From CAZWXH01 sp964637725 (GTDB taxonomy: Bacteria; Bacillota_I; Bacilli_A; Erysipelotrichales; Coprobacillaceae), in contig CAZWXH010000020.1 in assembly GCA_964637725.1 (NCBI GenBank), forward strand, positions 1 through 22,305: a stretch of DNA of 22,305 nucleotides, read 5' to 3'. Below, piece by piece: positions 6,903-14,127 of the stretch. Positions within the stretch are counted from its first letter, which is position 1. The number at the start of each line of letters is the position of its first letter. Made by a program: the position numbers and the translations under genes. The notes below the pieces were generated by a model. The model searched no databases and was not told the origin of the DNA. It saw only the letters and a program-made list of their open reading frames with translations.

Positions 6903-7644
6903 TTGTTTTATAAACTTAACATTAGACAATCTTGATAGTGAACATATTTGTTGTATTATCAGAAGCAAGAAGTTTCATCCAGGAATTAATGCTAAGAAAC
7001 AATGGCTTAAAGAAAGATTAACTGAAGGGCATGTGTTTAGAAAACTCAATGAGAAAGCAACTGTTTTTATTGAATATGCTCCTTTAGAAACTGCCTGGGT
7101 CCCAATAGTTGGCGATAACTATTATTATATTTATTGTTTATGGGTATTAGGGGAACATAAAGGAAAAGGGTATGGCAAATCATTAATGGAATATTGTATA
7201 AATGATGCAAAGGCAAAAGGGAAATCCGGGATTTGTATGTTAGGTTCTAAAAAACAAAAACACTGGCTGACTGATCAATCATTTGCTAAGAAGTTTAATT
7301 TTGAGGTTGTAGACACAACAGAAGATGGTTATGAATTATTAGCACTTTCTTTTGATGAAACAAGACCAGTATTCACTAAAAACGCAAAAAAACAAATTAT
7401 TGATAATCAAGAATTAACGATTTACTATAGCCATCAGTGCCCATTCATTTATCAAAACATTGAAAAGATTAATGAATACTGTACAACTCATCATATACCA
7501 TTTTCTTTCATCGAAATTGATACATTAGATAAAGCAAAGGCATTGCCTTGTGTTTTTAATAACTATGGAGTGTTTTATAAAGGTGGATTCAAGACTGTTA
7601 ATTTACTCGATATATCAGCAATAGAAAGAATACGAAAAGAATAA
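6895..7644 (+). CDS. GNAT N-acetyltransferase fused to a YoaP domain
   Basis: The 249-residue protein has the architecture of B. subtilis YoaP. An N-terminal GNAT domain (about residues 1-152) has the acetyl-CoA loop GEHKGKGYGKSLMEY (86-100). After it, ELTIYYSHQCPFIYQNIEKI (173-192) begins a thioredoxin-like YoaP domain with one cysteine (Cys182) where redox proteins carry CxxC, so it is unlikely to be a classical disulfide exchanger. Substrate and purpose are unknown. ATG 6895 lies inside the 3' end of the previous gene behind AAGGAGAGG. As the last gene of the three-acetyltransferase operon, it is followed within a few bases by the acpP promoter. The family call is secure; function is not known. 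Confidence 0.86.
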   Translation: MDDCFINLTLDNLDSEHICCIIRSKKFHPGINAKKQWLKERLTEGHVFRKLNEKATVFIEYAPLETAWVPIVGDNYYYIYCLWVLGEHKGKGYGKSLMEYCINDAKAKGKSGICMLGSKKQKHWLTDQSFAKKFNFEVVDTTEDGYELLALSFDETRPVFTKNAKKQIIDNQELTIYYSHQCPFIYQNIEKINEYCTTHHIPFSFIEIDTLDKAKALPCVFNNYGVFYKGGFKTVNLLDISAIERIRKE

Positions 7645-7649
7645 AGTAT

Positions 7650-7678
7650 TTGTTTTTTTATCTAAATATGGATATAAT
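7650..7678 (+). promoter_or_regulatory. acpP promoter
   Basis: TTGTTT (7650-7655) and TATAAT (7673-7678) stand 17 bases apart in the short gap before acpP, giving a leader of roughly 15 bases. This is a good housekeeping-type promoter by inspection and explains how acpP is expressed apart from the acetyltransferase genes. I see no inverted repeat that would mark a repressor site. Confidence 0.65.
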
Positions 7679-7698
7679 AATCTCAAGAGGTGAAGGAT

Positions 7699-7920
7699 AT
7701 GGACTATTTTACAAAAATACAAGAACGTTTAGCATCTAAACTAAAAGGGAAAGAATTAACAAATGAATCTAGTTTTAAAGACTTAGGAATTGATTCTTTA
7801 GATTTGGTTGATTTAGTTTTTGAATTGGAAGAAGAAATTGGTGTTGAATTTCAAGATGAAGAATTATTAAAGTTAAATACAGTTAAAGATTTATTAGAAT
7901 TAATTGATTCTAAGAAGTAA
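7699..7920 (+). CDS. acpP: Acyl carrier protein
   Basis: The carrier that holds growing acyl chains on a phosphopantetheine arm and presents them to the Fab enzymes encoded 4 kb upstream. The 73-residue acidic, helical protein carries LGIDSLDLVDLVFELEEEIG (29-48), with Ser33 in the DSL motif as the attachment point. A frame opening at GTG 7690 would add three residues, but AGAGGTG (7686-7692) is the ribosome site for ATG 7699, so the ATG was chosen. It forms a single-gene unit with a promoter before it and a hairpin terminator starting right after its stop, which suits a protein made in large amounts. The sequence could also fit a specialised carrier, but strong FabZ/FabF context and standard form favour the fatty-acid role. 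Confidence 0.95.
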   Translation: MDYFTKIQERLASKLKGKELTNESSFKDLGIDSLDLVDLVFELEEEIGVEFQDEELLKLNTVKDLLELIDSKK

Positions 7921-7945
7921 AGAGGACTTTTATGTCCTCTTTTTT
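7919..7945 (+). terminator. Rho-independent terminator after acpP
   Basis: AAAGAGGAC (7919-7927) pairs perfectly with GTCCTCTTT (7934-7942) around a six-base loop, and the T run continues to 7945. The left arm includes the last two bases of the acpP stop. The corA ribosome site GAGGAG begins just after the T run. Confidence 0.85.
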
Positions 7946-7956
7946 GAGGAGATTAT

Positions 7957-8889
7957 ATGATATTTCAAATAGATAAAACACGAACAAAAATAGAGATTGA
8001 AGATATGCAAGCAGAACATACTTATATTGGTATGATGAGTATAGACGAATTAAAAGAGAAGGCTCATCTTTTACATATATCAAAACGTTCTATAGCACGT
8101 TGTGAAGATTCTTCTATATTAAATCAAAACATTATTATTCCACATAAAGAATATTACTATGGTTTGATTAATTTAATTAATGCGAGAGATATTTTTATAG
8201 AGAAAGATGCATTGGCATTCTTTATCTTTAAGAATTTATTTTTAGTGGTAGTTTTAAAAGATGATGATGAACATATTAAGAAAGTTTTTAAGTACTCTAG
8301 TGATTATGTTATAGAACAAGGAATTTCAATAACGAGATTAGTCTATTATTTTATAAGTGAACTTATTGCTAAAGATCATCAATATATAGAAGAACTACAA
8401 GAGGAAATAGAAGATTTAGAGAATCATGATACTGATGAGGAAACAACATCTTTTACAAGAAAACTCCGATCTTTAAATAAAGAATTATTATTGTTGTTAA
8501 ATTATTATGAAAATTTAACAACAATTGGTGAAGAACTTCAAATTAATCATTATAATATGTTTGATCCAGATGATATGCGTTATTTTGAGATATTTACAAG
8601 ACGTATTGAAAGATTATCATCAAGTGTTCAATTGTTAAGAGAGTTACTGAATCAAACTCGTGATGCCCATCAAGCACGTTTAGATTATAAAATGAATAGA
8701 ACTATGCAGTTTTTTACTGTTGTAACAACAATCTTTTTACCATTAACATTGATAGCAGGGTGGTATGGAATGAACTTTAAAAATATGCCAGAATTAAATA
8801 GCCCTTATGGTTATATCGCAACTATAGCTGTCAGTATTGCGCTTGTGGTAGGACTTGTTTACTGGTTTAAGAAAAAGAAGTTTTTCTAA
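7957..8889 (+). CDS. corA: CorA-family magnesium transporter
   Basis: CorA forms pentameric membrane channels that admit Mg2+ (some members carry Co2+, Ni2+ or Zn2+). The 310 residues fit the family. A large soluble N-terminal part ends in a long helical, charge-rich stretch (about 145-240), the stalk that lines the funnel. Transmembrane helix 1 is FFTVVTTIFLPLTLIAGW (252-269), followed at once by the signature Tyr-Gly-Met-Asn (270-273) and the short loop FKNMPELNSPYG. Helix 2 is about 284-304, and the chain ends in lysines on the cytosolic side. ATG 7957 has GAGGAG just upstream, directly after the acpP terminator; no separate promoter is obvious, so expression may rely on readthrough from acpP. 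The GMN motif makes the family secure; ion specificity is not visible. Confidence 0.93.
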   Translation: MIFQIDKTRTKIEIEDMQAEHTYIGMMSIDELKEKAHLLHISKRSIARCEDSSILNQNIIIPHKEYYYGLINLINARDIFIEKDALAFFIFKNLFLVVVLKDDDEHIKKVFKYSSDYVIEQGISITRLVYYFISELIAKDHQYIEELQEEIEDLENHDTDEETTSFTRKLRSLNKELLLLLNYYENLTTIGEELQINHYNMFDPDDMRYFEIFTRRIERLSSSVQLLRELLNQTRDAHQARLDYKMNRTMQFFTVVTTIFLPLTLIAGWYGMNFKNMPELNSPYGYIATIAVSIALVVGLVYWFKKKKFF

Positions 8890-8892
8890 AAG

Positions 8893-8926
8893 AAAAGGCG
8901 TTTACTTAATGAAGTGAACGTCTTTT
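8893..8926. terminator. Bidirectional terminator between corA and the convergent flippase gene
   Basis: A 15-base arm (8893-8907) pairs with 8912-8926 around the loop AATG, with two G-U wobbles. Its ends are A-rich on the left and T-rich on the right, so either strand reads as hairpin plus U tract. The stop codon of the minus-strand flippase gene (8906-8908) lies at the top of this hairpin, so the terminator is partly made of its coding sequence. Confidence 0.8.
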
Positions 8927-10507
8927 TAGTTTGTGTATAATTTTATTCATATAGGGAATTTCAGATAGTTCATCAATATGATCACCATAGAGATAAATAA
9001 TAACTGCAAAATAGACAATAACGCCTATGATAACTGCAATAATTAAAGGGATTAATACTTTTCTAGTTAATGCAAATAATCCATAATAAGTTATTGCGAC
9101 TGTTGCACCCATTACAAGTGCAGCAATAAATGGTAAAATATATGTACGTTTGTTTCCTTGTTTATAGTTTAATCTTTTTTGAATTGATTTTTGATTCATA
9201 TAACACATTTGAAGACCATATGTACAGTTTCCAATAATTAATGAATAGATTCCTAAAGGTGTAAACATAAAGAGTAGTATGACGAGTATACAATGACATA
9301 CGAGTGAAATAATCGCATTTTTTAAAGGAACTTTAACATCACCAATGGCTTGTAGTATTCCGTTTGATAGCGTTGATAAACCATAAAATGCAATAGCAGG
9401 TGCACCAAGAGCTAAAGAAAGAGTAGCAAATTCAATAGTTTCTTTTTGAGGGAATATTAAGCCAATAATTGGATAAGCAAGGACACACATTCCAATCATT
9501 GATGGAATTAAGATTAACATTGTAATACGAACACTTTGTTTGATATGTTTCTTTGTTTCCGTTACTTTTTTAATTGCCCAAGATGAAGAAATAGCTGGAA
9601 TTGATGCCGTTGACATTGCTGAAGCAATTGCAACTGGAACATTTTGTAAAACAATATATTGACTAAGATACGCACCCCACATAGAAACAGAATGAATACT
9701 GTCACCAATAAAGAAATAATAGATATACATATCAATTGTTGAAACCAGATTATAAACACAAGTCGCAAATATAATAGGCGTAACAATGCTCAATATCATT
9801 CTAAAGATATCTTTATATGAATCTTCGTAATTATCAGGAGTTTCTCTTACAATAAGATTGTTCTTACGCTTCATATACATAAAGCCAATATAAGCTAAAC
9901 CAATAAGAACTCCCGCAACAGTTCCTAACGAACTTCCAGCAGCCCCATGACTTGCAAGTTCACTACCGCCAACTTTTAAGAAAGGTTGAATGAATAAATA
10001 TGCTGCTCCAACGGAAATAACAGCATTAAAGACTTGTTCAACGATTTGTGACACAGAAGTATATAATGTTGTTTGATGAGCTTGGAAGTATCCTCTAAAC
10101 ACACCCAACAAACCAGATAAGAAGATAGCTGGACATAAAACTCGTAATGGCATAATCGCATTTTCTGTAGTTACAATATATGGTGCTAAAAAGAATGCGA
10201 CAATGGCAGCTCCACCACCAATTGCACAAATATAAATAAATGCACACTTTAATATTTTTTGAGCATTATTGTATTGATTTAAAATTAATTTTTCAGAAAT
10301 CAATTTAGAAATAGCTGTAGGAATACTGTATGAAGAAATTAAAAGGATTAAAGCATATATATTATATGCTGTAGAATAGTATCCGATTCCCTCAGGTGTA
10401 ATCAATGCAGTTAAAGGACTTCTATATAAAACCCCAATAATTCTAACCAATATACCAGCAATGGCTAAAATAGAGGCTTGTTTTACAATGGAACGTGATT
10501 GATTCAT
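8906..10507 (-). CDS. MurJ/SpoVB-type lipid flippase (MOP superfamily, polysaccharide biosynthesis protein)
   Basis: A 533-residue, very hydrophobic membrane protein with about 14 likely transmembrane helices. The N-terminal pattern GILVRIIGVLYRSPLT (18-33), then EGIGYYSTAYNIYALILLIS and SYSIPTAISKLISEK, is characteristic of the SpoVB/YtgP (MurJ) branch of the MATE-like MOP superfamily, whose members flip undecaprenyl-linked precursors such as lipid II. It is probably a lipid II or other envelope-precursor flippase; the exact lipid cannot be read from sequence, and more than one paralogue per genome is common. ATG 10507 follows GAGGT at five bases on the minus strand. It has its own extended -10 promoter and ends inside the terminator shared with corA. 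The next genes are envelope genes, which agrees with this role. Confidence 0.88.
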   Translation of the reverse strand: MNQSRSIVKQASILAIAGILVRIIGVLYRSPLTALITPEGIGYYSTAYNIYALILLISSYSIPTAISKLISEKLILNQYNNAQKILKCAFIYICAIGGGAAIVAFFLAPYIVTTENAIMPLRVLCPAIFLSGLLGVFRGYFQAHQTTLYTSVSQIVEQVFNAVISVGAAYLFIQPFLKVGGSELASHGAAGSSLGTVAGVLIGLAYIGFMYMKRKNNLIVRETPDNYEDSYKDIFRMILSIVTPIIFATCVYNLVSTIDMYIYYFFIGDSIHSVSMWGAYLSQYIVLQNVPVAIASAMSTASIPAISSSWAIKKVTETKKHIKQSVRITMLILIPSMIGMCVLAYPIIGLIFPQKETIEFATLSLALGAPAIAFYGLSTLSNGILQAIGDVKVPLKNAIISLVCHCILVILLFMFTPLGIYSLIIGNCTYGLQMCYMNQKSIQKRLNYKQGNKRTYILPFIAALVMGATVAITYYGLFALTRKVLIPLIIAVIIGVIVYFAVIIYLYGDHIDELSEIPYMNKIIHKLKRRSLH

Positions 10508-10531
10508 AGTAACCTCGCTTTCTATTTACAT

Positions 10532-10560
10532 ATTATAGCATTTATTTATATAAAAGCCAA
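10532..10560 (-). promoter_or_regulatory. Promoter of the flippase gene (minus strand)
   Basis: Read on the minus strand, TTGGCT (10560-10555) and TATAAT (10537-10532) are 17 bases apart, and TGC directly precedes the -10 box, making it an extended -10. This is one of three promoters in the window with TGN before TATAAT. Confidence 0.65.
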
Positions 10561-10591
10561 AAAGAGATTATAGGTAAAAAGTAAAAAAATG

Positions 10592-10619
10592 TTGAAAAAA
10601 TATTATATTTACATAAAAT
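10592..10619 (+). promoter_or_regulatory. Promoter of the SGNH gene
   Basis: TTGAAA (10592-10597) and TAAAAT (10614-10619) are 16 bases apart, giving a leader of roughly 40 bases before ATG 10669. It lies back to back with the flippase promoter in the 161-base divergent gap (10508-10668), which otherwise holds only AT-rich sequence. Confidence 0.5.
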
Positions 10620-10668
10620 ATACATATGTATCAAGTAAAATATAAAAAAACAAGACAAGGAGATAAAA

Positions 10669-11703
10669 ATGAGAAAAAGAAAAATCAAAATTTTTAAAAT
10701 GTTTCATGATTTTATAAATATTTTAATCTTTGTCTTAGTATGTGCAATTATTATTTATTGTTTGCCTTTATCTACAAAATCATTTGAAATTACACCTAAG
10801 AAAAATTTAAAAGAACTTTTTGAAGCAAGACAAATTGTTAAAGATAATAAAGCAGATAACATTGAACTAGGAACAACATCAAAAGAAGCAACAACTTCAT
10901 CGGCAGATGTATTATTAATTGGAAATAGTAATTTATATAGTGGATATAATGCATTAGAAGCGTATCATGACTATGGAATTATATCTTACGTGGCAGCTGG
11001 ACCAAGACAGACAATGGCTGTGTCCTATGCAATGTATGAAGAATATCTAAGTGTTCATAAACCTAAGTTTTTAATTATTGAAACAGATAATTTCTATGAA
11101 AAAAATCAAACAAAGGATATTTCTTCTGCAAAGAATTTAGCAATATCTAATATGTGGCCTGTTTTTAAAGATACGAAGAGATGGGATAATATCAGTTTAC
11201 AAAGTTATACAAAGTCAACAAATCCCTTTGATCGTGTGACACTCTATGGTTTTGTACATAGTTCTAGAAAACAACCGAATTCAAAAGGGAATAGTTATAT
11301 TCAAAAGACTGAAGAAAAAGAAGATTTAAATACATATAATTATGAGTATCTTATGAAGATGATTGAACTTGCTAAAAGCATTGAATGTCGTGTTTTATTT
11401 TTAACAATTCCTTCTTCTACGTCATGGAACTATAAAAGACATAACGCTATTCAAGTAATTGCTGATAAAAACAATATTCCTTATTTAGATTTAAATTTAA
11501 AAACCGAGGATATATCTCTAGATTGGAATACTGATACAAGAGATGGTGGTCAACATTTAAACTATCTTGGAGCAAAAAAAGTAACGAAATGGATTAGTGA
11601 GTACTTAAAAGATGTTTATACGATTCCAGATGGTCGTCATAATAAAAAATATGTAAAATATCAACAAGATTATGAACAATATAAAAGATTAACAAACAAA
11701 TAA
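10669..11703 (+). CDS. Membrane-anchored SGNH/GDSL-type protein (DltD-like layout)
   Basis: The 344-residue protein has a basic N-terminus and one membrane helix (about 16-34, INILIFVLVCAIIIYCLPL), so the rest should lie outside the cell. The SGNH pattern is seen as block I IGNSNLYSG (84-92) with nucleophile Ser87, and a C-terminal Asp/His block DGGQHLNYLGAKK (292-304) with His296. Between them, KPKFLIIETDNFYEK resembles the middle strands of DltD-type proteins. Such enzymes act as esterases or acyl transferases on cell-wall or surface polymers; the substrate here is unknown. It forms its own unit, with a promoter upstream and a hairpin after the stop, between the flippase and pyrF. AAGGAG precedes ATG 10669 at good spacing. 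Not dltD itself, since no dltABC is present. Confidence 0.75.
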   Translation: MRKRKIKIFKMFHDFINILIFVLVCAIIIYCLPLSTKSFEITPKKNLKELFEARQIVKDNKADNIELGTTSKEATTSSADVLLIGNSNLYSGYNALEAYHDYGIISYVAAGPRQTMAVSYAMYEEYLSVHKPKFLIIETDNFYEKNQTKDISSAKNLAISNMWPVFKDTKRWDNISLQSYTKSTNPFDRVTLYGFVHSSRKQPNSKGNSYIQKTEEKEDLNTYNYEYLMKMIELAKSIECRVLFLTIPSSTSWNYKRHNAIQVIADKNNIPYLDLNLKTEDISLDWNTDTRDGGQHLNYLGAKKVTKWISEYLKDVYTIPDGRHNKKYVKYQQDYEQYKRLTNK

Positions 11704-11715
11704 ATATACATTATG

Positions 11716-11747
11716 AAGGATAAGATAAAAACTTATTCTTTTATTTT
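11716..11747 (+). terminator. Probable terminator after the SGNH gene
   Basis: AAGGATAAG (11716-11724) pairs with CTTATTCTT (11732-11740) with one G-U pair around a seven-base loop, followed by TTATTTT. The T tract is interrupted and the stem is AU-rich, so efficiency is uncertain. Confidence 0.55.
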
Positions 11748-11796
11748 AAAAAAGAGATTAACTTTTATGAAAACGGTACTCGTTTGTGTATATTTG

Positions 11797-11805
11797 TGCT
11801 ATAAT
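11797..11805 (+). promoter_or_regulatory. pyrF promoter, extended -10
   Basis: TGC (11797-11799) directly before TATAAT (11800-11805) is a perfect extended -10. No good -35 box is seen at 16-18 bases (TACTCG at best), as often in extended -10 promoters. The transcript leader would be only about 20 bases, which leaves no room for a PyrR-type attenuator. Confidence 0.55.
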
Positions 11806-11833
11806 AAATAAAAATATATCTTGGAGGGGTATT

Positions 11834-12544
11834 ATGAGTGAAAGTAGAATATGTATTGCGTTAGATTTTCAAACAAAGAATGAAGTAGAAACATTCTTAG
11901 ATTTATTTCAAGATGAATTACTTTATGTAAAAGTAGGAATGGAACTTTTCTATGGTGAAGGAATTGAAATGATTAAAATGATTAAATCAAGAGGTCATAA
12001 AATCTTCTTAGATTTAAAGTTACATGATATTCCAAATACCGTTAAAAGTGCAATGAAACAATTAGCTAAGTTAGATGTAGATATGGTTAATGTTCATGCA
12101 TCAGGAAGTGTTGCGATGATGAAAGCGGCTATTGAAGGATTAGATGAAGGAAAAACAGGAGATAAAAGACCATTGTGTATTGCGGTGACTTGTTTAACTT
12201 CATTAGATCAAGAAGTTTTGGATAATGAGTTATTAATTCATGATGATTTAGCAGATGTTGTTTTAAAATGGGCAGAAAATGCTAAAGAAGCTGGTTTAGA
12301 TGGAGTTGTGTGTTCACCTTTAGAATCTCAATCAATCCATGAAAACTTAGGAGCAGAGTTCTTAACTGTTACACCAGGAATTCGTTTATCGACTGATAAT
12401 GTTAATGATCAAAAAAGAGTAACGACGCCGGCTATGGCAAAGGAATTAACATCTAGTTATATTGTAGTAGGAAGACCAATTACAAGAGCAGAAAATCCTG
12501 TTTTGGCATATAGAGAAGTATATAGACAATTTCAAGGAGAATAA
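11834..12544 (+). CDS. pyrF: Orotidine 5'-phosphate decarboxylase
   Basis: PyrF removes CO2 from OMP to give UMP, the last step of de novo pyrimidine synthesis. The 236-residue TIM-barrel protein shows Asp11 in IALDF, Lys33 in VKVGMELF, and the catalytic array Asp60-x-Lys62-x2-Asp65 in FLDLKLHDIPNT. TPGIR and the C-terminal VVGRPITRAENP bind the phosphate. A frame opening at 11786 would add 16 residues that span the promoter, whereas GGAGGGG (11823-11829) lies just before ATG 11834, so the ATG was chosen. pyrE follows after four bases, making a two-gene operon. UMP made here leads to UDP- and CTP-based precursors, and CTP is the substrate of TagD downstream, but that is a metabolic link and not proof of joint control. 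Confidence 0.96.
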   Translation: MSESRICIALDFQTKNEVETFLDLFQDELLYVKVGMELFYGEGIEMIKMIKSRGHKIFLDLKLHDIPNTVKSAMKQLAKLDVDMVNVHASGSVAMMKAAIEGLDEGKTGDKRPLCIAVTCLTSLDQEVLDNELLIHDDLADVVLKWAENAKEAGLDGVVCSPLESQSIHENLGAEFLTVTPGIRLSTDNVNDQKRVTTPAMAKELTSSYIVVGRPITRAENPVLAYREVYRQFQGE

Positions 12545-12548
12545 AATA

Positions 12549-13181
12549 ATGGAAAAATTAATAGCAAAAGATTTATTAGATATAAAAGCAGTATTCTTAA
12601 AACCTAATGAACCATTTACTTGGGCATCAGGTATTAAATCACCGATATATTGTGATAATCGTTTAACATTGTCTTATCCGTTGGTTAGAAAAGATGTTGA
12701 GCAAGGATTAGCAAAACTAATCAAAGAGAATTATCCTGAATGTGAATGTCTAATGGGAACCGCAACGGCTGGTATTGCGCATGCGGCATTGGCTGCTGAT
12801 ATTTTAGATTTACCAATGGGTTATGTTCGTGGTGGAGCTAAATCTCATGGGCGTAATAATCGTATTGAAGGATTAGTAAAACCAGGAATGAAAGTGGTTG
12901 TTGTTGAAGATTTAATCTCGACAGGAGGTTCTTCTTTAGAATGTGTTGATGCCTTAAGAGAAGCTGGTTGTGAAGTTATTGGAATGGTAGCTATATTCAC
13001 TTATGGTTTAAAAAAGGCTACAATTAATTTTGAAGCTAAAAACTGTTCTTTTAAAACATTAACGAATTATGAAACTTTGATAGATGTTGCTGTTGAAAAC
13101 AACTATATTCAAGCAAATGATTTAGAAAAATTAAAGGCTTGGAAAAAAGATCCAAGTGATGAATCTTGGATGAATAAATAG
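12549..13181 (+). CDS. pyrE: Orotate phosphoribosyltransferase
   Basis: PyrE joins orotate to PRPP to make OMP, the substrate of PyrF. The 210-residue type I phosphoribosyltransferase shows FTWASGIKSPIYCDNR (23-38) for orotate binding, the flexible catalytic loop AKSHGRNNRIEG (97-108), and the PRPP signature VVVVEDLISTGGSS (116-129). ATG 12549 is four bases after the pyrF stop; AAGGAGA at the end of pyrF serves as its ribosome site. It ends with TAG, and an imperfect hairpin with T runs follows. Other pyrimidine genes (pyrB, pyrC, pyrD, carAB) are not in the window. Confidence 0.96.
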   Translation: MEKLIAKDLLDIKAVFLKPNEPFTWASGIKSPIYCDNRLTLSYPLVRKDVEQGLAKLIKENYPECECLMGTATAGIAHAALAADILDLPMGYVRGGAKSHGRNNRIEGLVKPGMKVVVVEDLISTGGSSLECVDALREAGCEVIGMVAIFTYGLKKATINFEAKNCSFKTLTNYETLIDVAVENNYIQANDLEKLKAWKKDPSDESWMNK

Positions 13182-13192
13182 GAAAATAAAAT

Positions 13193-13245
13193 ATGAAAAA
13201 AATGGGGAAAACAGTGATTTGAGTTGCATTTTTTCCTTTTTTCAT
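13193..13245 (+). terminator. Imperfect hairpin after pyrE, possible terminator
   Basis: ATGAAAAAA (13193-13201) can pair with TTTTTTCAT (13237-13245), and inside it GGGAAAA with TTTTTTCC (13229-13236), with an internal bulge and a loop of about 17 bases. It is mostly A-T, so its strength is doubtful. The -35 region of the tagG promoter overlaps its 3' arm. Confidence 0.4.
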
Positions 13246-13267
13246 GTATAACAATAGAGATTATAAT
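13239..13267 (+). promoter_or_regulatory. Promoter of the teichoic-acid-type cluster (tagG)
   Basis: TTTTCA (13239-13244) and a perfect TATAAT (13262-13267) are 17 bases apart, leaving a leader of about 20 bases to ATG 13293. It probably drives tagG-tagH-tagD and the fusion gene, which follow with short gaps. Confidence 0.5.
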
Positions 13268-13292
13268 TATCTATCTATAAAGGAGGATAATC

Positions 13293-14117
13293 ATGTTTAA
13301 AAGTATTAAATATGTACTTCATGAAAACTTTACAAATTTATTTAGAATCTATTCAATTGCCAAGTATGAATTACTTGGTGATATGAGAGATTCAAAATTA
13401 GGATTATTTTGGAACTTTGCGCATCCTTTTATACAGGTCTTAACATATTGGTTTGCATTCGGTTTGGTTTTTAATAAAAACGATGTCACTGCTTATGGTG
13501 TTAAAGTCCCTTATATATTTTGGATGTTAGGTGGTATGGTGATATGGTTCTTTATATCTCCTTGTATAACAAATGGATGCAATGCTATTTTTTCTAAAGT
13601 TAATGTTATAACGAAAATGAAATTCCCTGTATCTATTTTACCAGCTACTATTGTTTTAAAAGAATTATTTAATCATATATGTATTATGGCTGTTTTAATT
13701 GTTGTTTTTGCATTAGGCGGTTATTTCCCTAATATTCATTGGTTATCACTTATCTATTACTTGTTTTGTGCAATTTTCTTTTCAGTTGCTTTATCACTGA
13801 CATCATCGGTTTTAAATATGTTAGCACGTGATACCAGAAAACTTGTTTTAGCTTTAATGAGATTGTTATTATATCTAACACCTATTTTATGGAGCATTGA
13901 TGGTTTAAAACATATGCCTAAGTTTGTTGGAGTAATCATGAAGGCCAATCCGATTTATTACATAGTTCAAGGTTATAGAGATTGTTTCTTTTATCAAAAC
14001 GGAGTCTTTTTCTATTCTAATTCAATGATTGCTTTTTGGGTAATTACTCTTGCTTTATTTGCTTTTGGAAGTTATATGATGTATAAGTTCAAAAGTAAAT
14101 TTATTGATATGATATAG
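13293..14117 (+). CDS. tagG: Teichoic acid export ABC transporter permease (TagG-type)
   Basis: TagG is the membrane half of the ABC-2-type exporter that moves lipid-linked teichoic acid or similar polymer across the membrane. The 274-residue protein has six likely transmembrane helices and a cytosolic N-terminus with YSIAKYELLGDMRDSKLGLFW (residues about 22-42), the amphipathic entry helix typical of TagG/Wzm permeases. Later segments include MKFPVSILPATIVLKELFNH and ANPIYYIVQGYRDCFFY, also typical. A strong AAGGAGGA lies just before ATG 13293. It is followed after ten bases by the matching ATPase gene. Without the neighbours it could equally be an O-antigen-type Wzm; tagD and the glycerophosphotransferases favour a teichoic-acid-type polymer. 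Confidence 0.9.
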   Translation: MFKSIKYVLHENFTNLFRIYSIAKYELLGDMRDSKLGLFWNFAHPFIQVLTYWFAFGLVFNKNDVTAYGVKVPYIFWMLGGMVIWFFISPCITNGCNAIFSKVNVITKMKFPVSILPATIVLKELFNHICIMAVLIVVFALGGYFPNIHWLSLIYYLFCAIFFSVALSLTSSVLNMLARDTRKLVLALMRLLLYLTPILWSIDGLKHMPKFVGVIMKANPIYYIVQGYRDCFFYQNGVFFYSNSMIAFWVITLALFAFGSYMMYKFKSKFIDMI

Positions 14118-14127
14118 AGGTGAAAGT

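Noticed and set aside
9562..9786. Second minus-strand frame inside the flippase gene; likewise 9976-10161
   Set aside because: Out-of-frame shadow of a membrane protein gene; leucine-rich by codon shift.
10559..11760. 12-base direct repeats AAAAAGAGATTA (10559-10570 and 11749-11760) flanking the SGNH gene, as possible insertion marks
   Set aside because: In AT-rich DNA of this length many 12-base repeats are expected by chance, and no transposase or inverted ends accompany them.
11786..11833. Upstream start for pyrF
   Set aside because: The added codons cover the TGCTATAAT promoter; the GGAGGGG site points to ATG 11834.
13051..13254. Minus-strand frame across the pyrE end
   Set aside because: Covers the pyrE 3' end and its hairpin; no ribosome site or domain.
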